DNA of 5,078 bases from Alphaproteobacteria bacterium (lineage in GTDB: Bacteria; Pseudomonadota; Alphaproteobacteria; RF32; UBA3637). Shown piece by piece: positions 1 to 5,078 of the stretch. The translations under genes were made by a program, and so were the position numbers. The stretch lies in contig JAGBRF010000062.1 in NCBI GenBank assembly GCA_017632555.1, forward strand, positions 1 through 5,078, in the 5' to 3' direction. Below the pieces are notes generated by a model. That model worked only from the letters and a program-made list of their open reading frames with translations. It had not been told where the DNA came from and did not search any database. Position 1 is the stretch's first letter, and each line of letters starts with the position of its first letter.

Positions 1-861
1 GATTTTGAAAAAATAAATTTGTCACCGGCTATGGCCTTTGTATTTTGGAAAAATTTGGCGCAAAAAGCCACCCGTGAAAACAACATTCCTTTACTGTCAA
101 CCGGCGTTGATAAGTTGTCGGATTTGCCCTTAAACGATTATCAAAAACAAGCGTTGATTTATTTTGCGGGTCAGCTTGCCGAAAAGGAAAACAACATTCC
201 GCAAGCCGTCAAAATTTATGAAACTGCGGAAAAATTACCCCTTTCCGAATACAGCGCACAAATTTTATTTTCCAAAATAAAGGCGCAAATCAAAACGCAC
301 GCCATCACCATTGATAATGCGATATTTGAATTGGAAAAAATGCGTCATCTGGTATCCTCAACGGATTTGGAAATTCCGCTGTTACAAACATTGTCCGCAC
401 TCTATAATCAAAAAAATGATTTGGTTCAAGCATTACATACCGAACGGCAAATACTTTCGATTATGCAAGACGATGCTATTTTAAAAAGAATGCAACAACA
501 TTTTGAACATTTCTTTATGACGGCGCAAAAACATATTGATCGCGTTGCCCTTTACAATGAATTTAAAGAGTTGATGCCAACAGGCGCACAGGCCATTCAA
601 ATCAAACAACAATTATTGGATGATTTTATTGCGTTGGATTTATTAGATAAAGCCTATGATTTAGCTATGGAACTGGCGCAAACGACCACAGAACAAACGG
701 CGGATCAATCCGCTTTATATGCTTATTTAATTGCATCTTTGCTGAACGATACGGAAAAAATGTCGCATGCAAATGAATACTTGCCGAATAATTGGCAGGA
801 AATTTCCATACCCGACAACATGCCGGAAATTTTAAAATGGACGTATGGAAAGATTAGGTAG
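1..861 (+). CDS. TPR-like helical-repeat protein, C-terminal part (5' end outside window)
   Basis: The reading frame is open from base 1 (DFEKINLSPAMAF...) to a TAG at 859-861, so this is the last 286 residues of a longer protein. The in-frame TTG at 19 is not needed as a start. The sequence is almost wholly alpha-helical and resembles degenerate tetratricopeptide repeats. The clearest unit is at visible residues about 51-81 (ALIYFAGQLAEKENNIPQAV, then KIYETAEKLP), with Ala, Tyr and Pro where TPRs expect them. Weaker units are at about 125-154, 204-227 and 237-261. TPR solenoids usually bind proteins, so a scaffold or adaptor role is plausible, but no catalytic motif is visible and the partner is unknown. 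No transmembrane segment appears in this part; any signal peptide or N-terminal domain would be upstream. It converges on the minus-strand gene that follows and overlaps its 3' end by 8 bp. I do not recognise a specific family. Confidence 0.8.
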   Translation, partial: DFEKINLSPAMAFVFWKNLAQKATRENNIPLLSTGVDKLSDLPLNDYQKQALIYFAGQLAEKENNIPQAVKIYETAEKLPLSEYSAQILFSKIKAQIKTHAITIDNAIFELEKMRHLVSSTDLEIPLLQTLSALYNQKNDLVQALHTERQILSIMQDDAILKRMQQHFEHFFMTAQKHIDRVALYNEFKELMPTGAQAIQIKQQLLDDFIALDLLDKAYDLAMELAQTTTEQTADQSALYAYLIASLLNDTEKMSHANEYLPNNWQEISIPDNMPEILKWTYGKIR

Positions 862-1180
862 AAGAACAAAATGTTAGCAATAACAAAAATGCCAATAAGC
901 ATCTTAAAAGAAAACGAAGCGGTTTCTTGACTATAAAAACACAGATAATCATAGGAACAAAAAAGACACCTGCATCTTCAAATGCGTATTGTTTGCTCGG
1001 GTAACCACCACCATTTATTTTACTAAAATAGTAAAAAGATAAAGAAGTTTGATACCAAAACAACACACAAAATATCAAAAGTTCTATTCTAAGAAAGATA
1101 TCACTCTTTTTTTCATCAGCTATGACATCATCATTTTTTGTTGTTACTTTGTCTTTAACGATTTTCTTCTTTTCTGCCAT
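854..1180 (-). CDS. Small three-helix membrane protein, unknown function
   Basis: This is a 108-residue protein I do not recognise. Residues 1-27 are Lys-rich and hydrophilic (MAEKKKIVKDK). Hydrophobic segments follow at about 28-53, 69-84 and 88-105. The loop after helix 1 contains GGGYP (57-61), and a basic KKPLR loop (85-89) sits between helices 2 and 3. By the positive-inside rule the Lys-rich N-terminus would be cytoplasmic and the C-terminus outside. The ATG at 1180 is the upstream limit because an in-frame TAA lies 6 nt before it. The ribosome binding site is poor: the leader is purine-rich, with the best match (AAGGAAGAG) too far upstream. It shares its layout and a VFFxP motif (72-76) with the gene upstream on the same strand, suggesting tandem paralogues. 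It is probably the last gene of the rpoZ-rel operon, after a 98-nt gap. Reality as a gene rests on its length, its topology and this resemblance. Confidence 0.65.
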   Translation of the reverse strand: MAEKKKIVKDKVTTKNDDVIADEKKSDIFLRIELLIFCVLFWYQTSLSFYYFSKINGGGYPSKQYAFEDAGVFFVPMIICVFIVKKPLRFLLRCLLAFLLLLTFCSST

Positions 1181-1278
1181 TTTTTATTTTCTTTTCTCTT
1201 CCTTTTTATCTCTTTTTCATAATCTTTATTCTTTAAAAAGACTTTTCTGCATATCATTTCTTTTATGCTTCATCTTTG
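1181..1278. other. AT-rich gap between the two small membrane genes
   Basis: This 98-bp spacer is strongly purine-rich on the minus strand. I see no good -35/-10 pair for a separate promoter and no stem followed by a U-run, so read-through from the upstream gene is the simplest reading. Tiny minus-strand ORFs are present: 15 codons starting at 1273 (MKHKRNDMQKSLFKE) and a 4-codon MKKR just before the leader of the 108-aa gene. Neither has a convincing ribosome binding site, and both look like chance. Confidence 0.5.
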
Positions 1279-1296
1279 CTAGTATAATGTAGCAAA
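1275..1296. repeat. Perfect 7-bp inverted repeat over a stop codon
   Basis: TTTGCTA at 1275-1281 and TAGCAAA at 1290-1296 are perfect inverted repeats around an 8-nt loop (1282-1289). The TAG stop of the upstream small membrane gene (1279-1281, minus strand) lies in one arm. In minus-strand RNA this could form a short hairpin at the end of that cistron. It lacks a following U-run and has only two G-C pairs, so it is not a convincing intrinsic terminator. It could be an mRNA processing or 3'-end-protecting hairpin, or chance in AT-rich DNA. Confidence 0.35.
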
Positions 1297-1593
1297 AAGA
1301 AACAATACCCAACATAAATATATAAAAAAAGCCTTCCAAAAACTTTTAATCCATCCCAACAAAATAAATGGAAGAAAGAAAACAGAAAGTTCCATAAAAA
1401 TAGCCACACCAGATATAGATTTACCTGTGTCATTAAAAAATAAAGAAAGCACCAGAAGGACAACCGAAGCAAATATCCAAACAAGCACAACAGCCACGGT
1501 TCCTAAGACGTTTAAAAAGAGAGAACCATTTTTACTTTTACCTTTTTCATTCTCTTCTACATTTTCAGTTTTTTTATTTTCTTTTTTCATCAT
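1279..1593 (-). CDS. Small three-helix membrane protein downstream of rel, unknown function
   Basis: This is a 104-residue protein I do not recognise. A Lys/Glu-rich hydrophilic N-terminus (1-22, starting MMKKENKKTE) precedes hydrophobic segments at about 24-53, 61-82 and 87-103. A basic KSFWK loop (83-87) lies between the last two. Topology is probably N-terminus in, C-terminus out. It starts only 7 nt after the rel stop codon. That spacer is GGAGATC, so the Shine-Dalgarno sequence abuts the rel TAG, which argues for co-transcription and likely translational coupling. Two adjacent ATGs are available: GGAG is 3 nt from the first (1593) and 6 nt from the second (1590), so the second may be the true start. 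The VFFLP motif (71-75) matches VFFVP in the following gene. From residue 66 onward the two align without gaps, with about 10 identities in 37 positions. No catalytic motif is visible. Confidence 0.7.
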   Translation of the reverse strand: MMKKENKKTENVEENEKGKSKNGSLFLNVLGTVAVVLVWIFASVVLLVLSLFFNDTGKSISGVAIFMELSVFFLPFILLGWIKSFWKAFFIYLCWVLFLFATLY

Positions 1594-1603
1594 GATCTCC
1601 CTA
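1594..1603 (-). promoter_or_regulatory. Shine-Dalgarno abutting the rel stop codon
   Basis: Reading on the minus strand, the rel stop TAG is followed at once by GGAGATC and then ATGATG. The GGAG core follows the stop codon directly, so a ribosome ending rel would cover the start of the next gene. This supports coupling of the small membrane gene to rel, and spacing favours the second ATG. Confidence 0.7.
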
Positions 1604-3742
1604 CTTATCTTTCTTCAAAGAAACGACAAATGGCAAAGTTTTCAATGCGGCGATGACATCTTCCAAATGGTCGGTATTTCGGACATCAACGTCCATAACC
1701 AATTCGACAAAGTTACCGCTTTTGCTGTGTGTAAACAAATGCGAAATGTTACTGCCACACTTTGATATAGCCGTTGAAATTGTTGCCAACACGCTGGGTT
1801 TATCCACAACAGTCAATAACAAACGAACCGGGAAAACGCGTTCAGTTTCGGGATGTTCGTTCCATTCGATATCCAACCAACGTTCCGGTTCATGCTTGTA
1901 TTTTTTCAACATAGCACAATCCGCACGGTGAATAGCAATTCCTTTTCCTGTTGTGACGATACCGACAATCTTATCCCCCGGCACAGGGTGACAACAACGT
2001 GAATAATGCAAAGCGATACCGGAAACCAACCCCTTTATCAAACTTTCTTTTTCTTCTTTGTTGATTTTGGTCGGTTTGCGTTTGAAAATGTCCACAACGC
2101 GTTGCAAAGTCGAACGTTTTTCGGAATGTAATTTATAGAAAACATCGGTTGGTAAAACAATACCTTCCCCAACCATAACGTACAAATCTTCCAACGAAGC
2201 TTTCTTAAAGTTCGGGGCAATAGCTTCGACTTCTTTTTCATTAAACGGAACTTTGTGTTCCTTATACAAATTTTGAATTAAAGTCTTACCCAATTCCATA
2301 AATTGAATACGTTTTTGATTTCTGACAAAACGGCGAATAGCGGCCTTTGCCTTTGCAGTCACAACAAAACGTTCCCATTCGGGTGAAGGTGTCTGTGTTT
2401 TAGATGTTAAAACTTCAACCTGATCCCCGTTTTGTAAAATAGTACGTACCGGACGAATTTCCCCGTTGATTTTAATGCCGACACAATGGTCGCCGATGTT
2501 TGAATGAACAGCGTATGCAAAATCAAGCGCCGTTGCATCTTTCGGTAAACTGAACAAATCCCCTTTTGGCGTAAAGCAGAAAATTTGGTCGTTATACATG
2601 GAAATTTTGGTATTTTCCAAAAATTCATCAGAGTTGGAAGAATCATTCAATAAATCCAACAATTCGCGCATCCAACGGAACTTTTTACCGTCCACGGTAT
2701 TTGACATATTTTGCTTATATTCCCAATGCGCCGCCACACCGAGTTCGGCAACTTCGTGCATTTCTTCGGTTCTGATTTGGACTTCAATTCGTTGACGGAA
2801 AGGCCCGATCACGCCCGTATGTAATGATTGGTACCCGTTGCTTTTCGGCGTTGAAATGTAATCTTTATAACGACCCGGTATCATCGGATATTTTGTATTG
2901 ACAATACCCAAAGCGTGATAACAATCCGCAACGGTCGGCACAACAATTCGAAAAGCCATAATATCGCAAATTTGTTCAAAAGAAATGTTTTGACGTTGCA
3001 TTTTACGCCAAATGGAATAAGGACGCTTTTCACGACCGTAAACTTCAACATTTTCGCCGATTTCCGAAACGTCTTTTGTCAATTGTTCAACAATGCGTTC
3101 GGTTAAATCACCGCCCTTTTCACGCAAAAAATTCAATCTGGAAATAATGGATTGATAAGCATCGGGGTGTAATTGTTTGAAAGCCAAATCTTCCAATTCG
3201 TCTTTCATTTTGTTCATACCCATTCGTTCGGCAAGCGGTGCATAAATATCCAACGTTTCGCGGGCAATACGCATCCGTTTTTCTTCTTTCTTACAAAAAT
3301 GAAGCGTCGGCATATTATGCAGACGATCGGCCAATTTTACCAACAAAACACGGATATCTTCACTCATAGCCAAAACCAGCTTTCTGAAGTTTTCCGCTTG
3401 TTTATTATGTTCCGATTGGGCTTGAATTTTGGATAATTTCGTTACCCCTTGCACCAAAGTCGCCACTTCGGTACCGAATAATTTTTCGATATCTTCATAA
3501 GATGCTGCTGTATCTTCCATTGTATCATGCAATAAAGCCGTCACAATGGTGGCATAATCCAACTTGTATTCTGTCAGTATACCGGCGACTTCAACAGGGT
3601 GGGAAAAATACGGATCTCCCGATTCGCGTTTTTGAGATCCGTGCATTTTGACAGCAAAAACATAAGCGCGGTTTAATCCATCCTCATCCGCATTGGGATC
3701 ATAGGATTTTACGCGTTCGACCAGTTCAAACTGCCTGAGCAT
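1601..3742 (-). CDS. spoT: Bifunctional (p)ppGpp synthetase/hydrolase (Rel/SpoT)
   Basis: This cytoplasmic enzyme makes (p)ppGpp from ATP and GDP/GTP and also degrades it, setting the stringent response. The full 713 aa are usual for the family. The N-terminal HD hydrolase (about 20-175) keeps R39, H48, H72-D73, E76-D77, D139 and N143. The synthetase (about 230-345) keeps GREKRPYSIWRK (236-247), D260, the loop PKSNGYQSLHT (299-309) and E320 in EVQIRT. The RYKD motif (291-294) is the RXKD signature of bifunctional enzymes, not the EXDD of hydrolase-dead RelA. TGS (about 383-446), a helical region, the Cys-rich domain (C583, C584, C609) and a C-terminal ACT domain (about 638-710) follow. So both activities are predicted. 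Start ATG 3742 gives MLRQFELVERVKSYDP, as in alphaproteobacterial Rel. It lies 18 nt after rpoZ. If this is the only long RSH in the genome, rel or relA is an equally good name. Confidence 0.96.
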   Translation of the reverse strand: MLRQFELVERVKSYDPNADEDGLNRAYVFAVKMHGSQKRESGDPYFSHPVEVAGILTEYKLDYATIVTALLHDTMEDTAASYEDIEKLFGTEVATLVQGVTKLSKIQAQSEHNKQAENFRKLVLAMSEDIRVLLVKLADRLHNMPTLHFCKKEEKRMRIARETLDIYAPLAERMGMNKMKDELEDLAFKQLHPDAYQSIISRLNFLREKGGDLTERIVEQLTKDVSEIGENVEVYGREKRPYSIWRKMQRQNISFEQICDIMAFRIVVPTVADCYHALGIVNTKYPMIPGRYKDYISTPKSNGYQSLHTGVIGPFRQRIEVQIRTEEMHEVAELGVAAHWEYKQNMSNTVDGKKFRWMRELLDLLNDSSNSDEFLENTKISMYNDQIFCFTPKGDLFSLPKDATALDFAYAVHSNIGDHCVGIKINGEIRPVRTILQNGDQVEVLTSKTQTPSPEWERFVVTAKAKAAIRRFVRNQKRIQFMELGKTLIQNLYKEHKVPFNEKEVEAIAPNFKKASLEDLYVMVGEGIVLPTDVFYKLHSEKRSTLQRVVDIFKRKPTKINKEEKESLIKGLVSGIALHYSRCCHPVPGDKIVGIVTTGKGIAIHRADCAMLKKYKHEPERWLDIEWNEHPETERVFPVRLLLTVVDKPSVLATISTAISKCGSNISHLFTHSKSGNFVELVMDVDVRNTDHLEDVIAALKTLPFVVSLKKDK

Positions 3743-3760
3743 TTACCCCCCGAAAAATTT
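3743..3760 (-). promoter_or_regulatory. rpoZ-rel spacer with G6 ribosome-binding tract
   Basis: The 18-nt spacer reads on the minus strand as an A/T-rich stretch, then CGGGGGG, TAA and the rel ATG. The G6 run (3746-3751) is the only candidate ribosome binding site. It lacks the usual AGGAG form and sits 3 nt from the start, so initiation may be modest and may depend on ribosomes arriving from rpoZ. No promoter or terminator is visible in the spacer. Confidence 0.55.
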
Positions 3761-4156
3761 TTAAGATTCTAAATCCTCAGTTACTTGGAATGATTCTGCT
3801 TCATCGAAAACAGCTTCACCGGCAAAGATTTCAGATGTAGCTTCTTTTGCTTCTTCGGCGTATTCATCACCGGCCAATTCAGCATCAACAGCCTTCAAAT
3901 CTTCATCTTCGGAAACCATTTTTTGTACAGGCGCACTCTTTTGGAAACCTGCAACCAACATATTATCCAAATCTTCCAAACAAATTGTGCTGTCGGCAAT
4001 TTCACGCAAAGCAACAACCGAATTTTTATCGTTGTCGCGATCAACGGTTATCGGTTCGCCTGCTGAAATATTTTTTGCTCTTTGACTGGCCAACAAGACC
4101 AATTCGAAGCGATTCGGAACTTTTTCTACGCAATCTTCTACTGTTACACGTGCCAT
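3761..4156 (-). CDS. rpoZ: RNA polymerase omega subunit
   Basis: Omega is the small RNA polymerase subunit that binds the beta-prime subunit and helps core assembly; in proteobacteria it also contributes to a ppGpp-binding site. The 131-aa product begins [20 protein letters not shown], with [10 protein letters not shown] (21-30) and [10 protein letters not shown] (36-45) followed by SVVALREIA, the conserved core of the family. The alphaproteobacterial form is typically longer than the roughly 90-aa E. coli protein. Here the extra part (about 81-131) is strongly acidic, with 19 Asp/Glu and only two Lys, and is probably disordered. The ATG at 4156 is preceded by AGAAGG at 7-nt spacing, a good ribosome binding site. 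It is the first gene of the minus-strand operon and is followed after 18 nt by rel. The promoter is probably at 4199-4227. Confidence 0.95.
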   Translation of the reverse strand: MARVTVEDCVEKVPNRFELVLLASQRAKNISAGEPITVDRDNDKNSVVALREIADSTICLEDLDNMLVAGFQKSAPVQKMVSEDEDLKAVDAELAGDEYAEEAKEATSEIFAGEAVFDEAESFQVTEDLES

Positions 4157-4198
4157 TTTTTAACCTTCTATACTAAAATTTTGTTTAAACAGACTTCC

Positions 4199-4227
4199 TT
4201 TATACATTATTTTGAAAAAAAAATCAA
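4199..4227 (-). promoter_or_regulatory. Predicted sigma-70 promoter for rpoZ-rel operon
   Basis: On the minus strand, TTGATT (4222-4227) and TATAAA (4199-4204) are separated by exactly 17 nt. They match the consensus hexamers at 4 of 6 and 5 of 6 positions. A T-rich tract fills the upstream spacer. Transcription would start near 4192, giving a leader of about 36 nt before the rpoZ ATG. Near the predicted start is the 8-bp palindrome GTTTAAAC (4183-4190). A second perfect TATAAT at 4258-4263 on the same strand is an alternative -10 but has no good -35. Confidence 0.55.
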
Positions 4228-4233
4228 GACTTC

Positions 4234-4262
4234 TTGCATTTATTTTTTTTATGTCGTATTAT
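4234..4262 (+). promoter_or_regulatory. Predicted sigma-70 promoter for metG
   Basis: TTGCAT (4234-4239) and TATTAT (4257-4262) are separated by 17 nt. The -10 matches the consensus at 5 of 6 positions, while the -35 keeps only the TTG. The following AGGTCGG (4263-4269) is a G/C-rich discriminator in otherwise AT-rich DNA. The predicted start near 4269 leaves a leader of about 25 nt. The metG ribosome binding site AAAGGA (4282-4287) lies 6 nt before the ATG. No T-box or other riboswitch can fit in so short a leader. Confidence 0.5.
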
Positions 4263-4293
4263 AGGTCGGTTTTAATAAAAGAAAGGATTATAT

Positions 4294-5078
4294 ATGAGCA
4301 AAACAAAATGTCTTATCACCAGTGCATTACCATACATTAACGGACTTCCACATTTAGGACACATGGTCGGTTGTTTATTGCCGTCTGATGTCTATGCCCG
4401 TTTTATGCGAATGCAACCGGGTGTTGATGTTTTGTATATTTGCGGTACGGATGAACACGGGACGGCTTCCGAAGTTGCGGCTTTGAAGGCGGGCGTTCCT
4501 ATTCAACAATACTGTGATGAATATCACGAAAAGCATAAAAAGATTTATGATGCTTTCAATTTGTCCTTTGATTATTTGGGACGGACAAGCACAGAACAAA
4601 ACAAAGAAATGACTTATCGTATCGCATCTGCTTTGGATAAAAACGGATTTATAGAAGAAAAGACAATTAAACAAATCTTTTCCGTTGATGATAATCAATT
4701 TTTGGCTGACCGTTACATTACCGGCACTTGTCCGTATTGCGGATACGACAAAGCCCGTGGCGATCAGTGCGAAAATTGCACAAAAGTTTTGGATCCGACT
4801 GATTTGATCAACGCACGCAGTACGATTTCCGGTTCAACAAATTTGGAAGTACGCGAAACAAAGCATTTATTTATCAAATTGGGCGCTTTGCAAAATCAGT
4901 TGAAAAAATGGTTGGAAACGAAGGAATTTACTTGGCCGGAAGTGGCTTATTCCATTGCACAAAAATGGTTAAATGAAGGATTGCAACCGCGTTGTATTAC
5001 ACGAGATTTGAAATGGGGCTTCCCCGTCAACAAACCGGGATACGAAGACAAAGTTTTCTATGTTTGGTTTGATGCGCC
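4294..5078 (+). CDS. metG: Methionyl-tRNA synthetase, N-terminal part (3' end outside window)
   Basis: This class I cytoplasmic enzyme charges tRNA-Met, including the initiator, with methionine using ATP. The visible 261 codons run open to the edge. They contain the Rossmann-fold start [19 protein letters not shown], with HLGH (20-23) as the HIGH motif. CGTDEHGT (50-57) follows. The connective-peptide zinc knuckle is CPYC (146-149) plus CENC (159-162), four cysteines as in E. coli MetG. WGFPV (241-245) and VFYVWFDA (254-261) are family signatures of the second half of the active site. The KMSKS loop, anticodon domain and any C-terminal dimerisation domain would lie beyond the window. The start is set by AAAGGA at 6 nt. 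The gene is divergent from rpoZ and has its own predicted promoter. The zinc-containing form differs from the zinc-free MetRS of many alphaproteobacteria (from memory), but closely resembles that of Rhodobacteraceae. Confidence 0.96.
   Translation, partial: MSKTKCLITSALPYINGLPHLGHMVGCLLPSDVYARFMRMQPGVDVLYICGTDEHGTASEVAALKAGVPIQQYCDEYHEKHKKIYDAFNLSFDYLGRTSTEQNKEMTYRIASALDKNGFIEEKTIKQIFSVDDNQFLADRYITGTCPYCGYDKARGDQCENCTKVLDPTDLINARSTISGSTNLEVRETKHLFIKLGALQNQLKKWLETKEFTWPEVAYSIAQKWLNEGLQPRCITRDLKWGFPVNKPGYEDKVFYVWFDA

Noticed and set aside
798..831. GGAAATTTCC palindrome (798-807) plus AATTTCC/GGAAATT arms (801-807, 825-831) as a terminator at the convergent junction
   Set aside because: The arms are A/T-rich with a 17-nt loop, lie within the TPR coding region and lack a proper U-run on either strand.
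19..861. TTG at 19 as the start of a complete 280-aa protein
   Set aside because: The frame is open back to base 1 with protein-like sequence, and no ribosome binding site precedes the TTG. The gene is better read as truncated by the window edge.
901..926. AAGAAA...TTTCTT imperfect hairpin as terminator of the TPR gene
   Set aside because: It has only six A/T pairs at the base with a mismatch above, no U-run follows, and it sits inside the convergent coding sequence.
1283..1288. Perfect plus-strand TATAAT inside the 3' end of the small membrane gene
   Set aside because: There is no acceptable -35 at 16-18 nt upstream and no plus-strand gene follows. In DNA this AT-rich a lone hexamer is expected by chance.
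1263..1490. 75-aa hydrophobic minus-strand ORF starting MCLFGYLL
   Set aside because: It overlaps the 104-aa membrane gene in another frame on the same strand. Its hydrophobicity follows from the same T-rich codons, and it has no ribosome binding site or neighbour support.
1427..1765. 112-aa plus-strand ORF, and the plus-strand ORFs at 1653-1931, 2598-2795, 2915-3106 and 3173-3436
   Set aside because: They lie antisense to rel and the small membrane gene, whose coding sense is certain or better supported. They are shadows with no recognisable domain.
4183..4190. GTTTAAAC palindrome near the predicted rpoZ transcription start as an operator
   Set aside because: An 8-bp A/T-rich palindrome occurs often by chance, there is only one copy, and it matches no operator I can name.
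3847..4264. Plus-strand ORFs of 109 and 60 aa over rpoZ and the promoter region
   Set aside because: The first is antisense to rpoZ. The second runs into the divergent promoter region and has no coding character.
4375..4698. 107-aa minus-strand ORF opposite metG
   Set aside because: It is antisense to a clearly conserved part of methionyl-tRNA synthetase and has no motif of its own.

Overview
The window is AT-rich and gene-dense. It looks like a chromosomal segment of a low-GC alphaproteobacterium, possibly a host-associated or uncultured lineage. Three things suggest this. RNA polymerase omega (rpoZ) sits directly upstream of a single bifunctional (p)ppGpp synthetase/hydrolase. The omega N-terminus (MARVTVEDC, then VDRDNDKN) is of the alphaproteobacterial kind. 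The methionyl-tRNA synthetase resembles the zinc-knuckle form I recall from Rhodobacteraceae. The taxonomic call is inference from remembered sequence features, not from a search.

Layout, left to right. At 1-861 (+) is the C-terminal 286 residues of a TPR-like helical-repeat protein whose start lies before the window. At 854-1180 and 1279-1593 (both -) are two small, unrecognised membrane proteins with the same three-helix layout and a shared VFFxP motif, probably diverged tandem paralogues. At 1601-3742 (-) is rel/spoT, 713 aa, with all domains and both catalytic centres intact. At 3761-4156 (-) is rpoZ with an acidic C-terminal tail. At 4157-4293 is a divergent promoter region. From 4294 (+) metG begins and runs off the right edge.

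The minus-strand genes read as one operon in the order rpoZ > rel > small membrane gene 1 > (98-nt gap) > small membrane gene 2. The rpoZ-rel gap is 18 nt. The rel-membrane gene gap is 7 nt and carries the next gene's Shine-Dalgarno sequence against the rel stop codon. The operon couples a polymerase subunit to the enzyme whose product acts on polymerase, and appends two uncharacterised membrane proteins where I would expect pdxJ in many alphaproteobacteria. The 3' end of the last gene overlaps the convergent TPR gene by 8 bp, with no convincing terminator.

The core genes are ordinary housekeeping genes. I found no CRISPR array, transposase, tRNA, rRNA or phage gene, and no clear evidence of a new biological system. 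The parts most worth a second look are the paired small membrane genes in the stringent-response operon and the symmetrical divergent promoter between rpoZ and metG.
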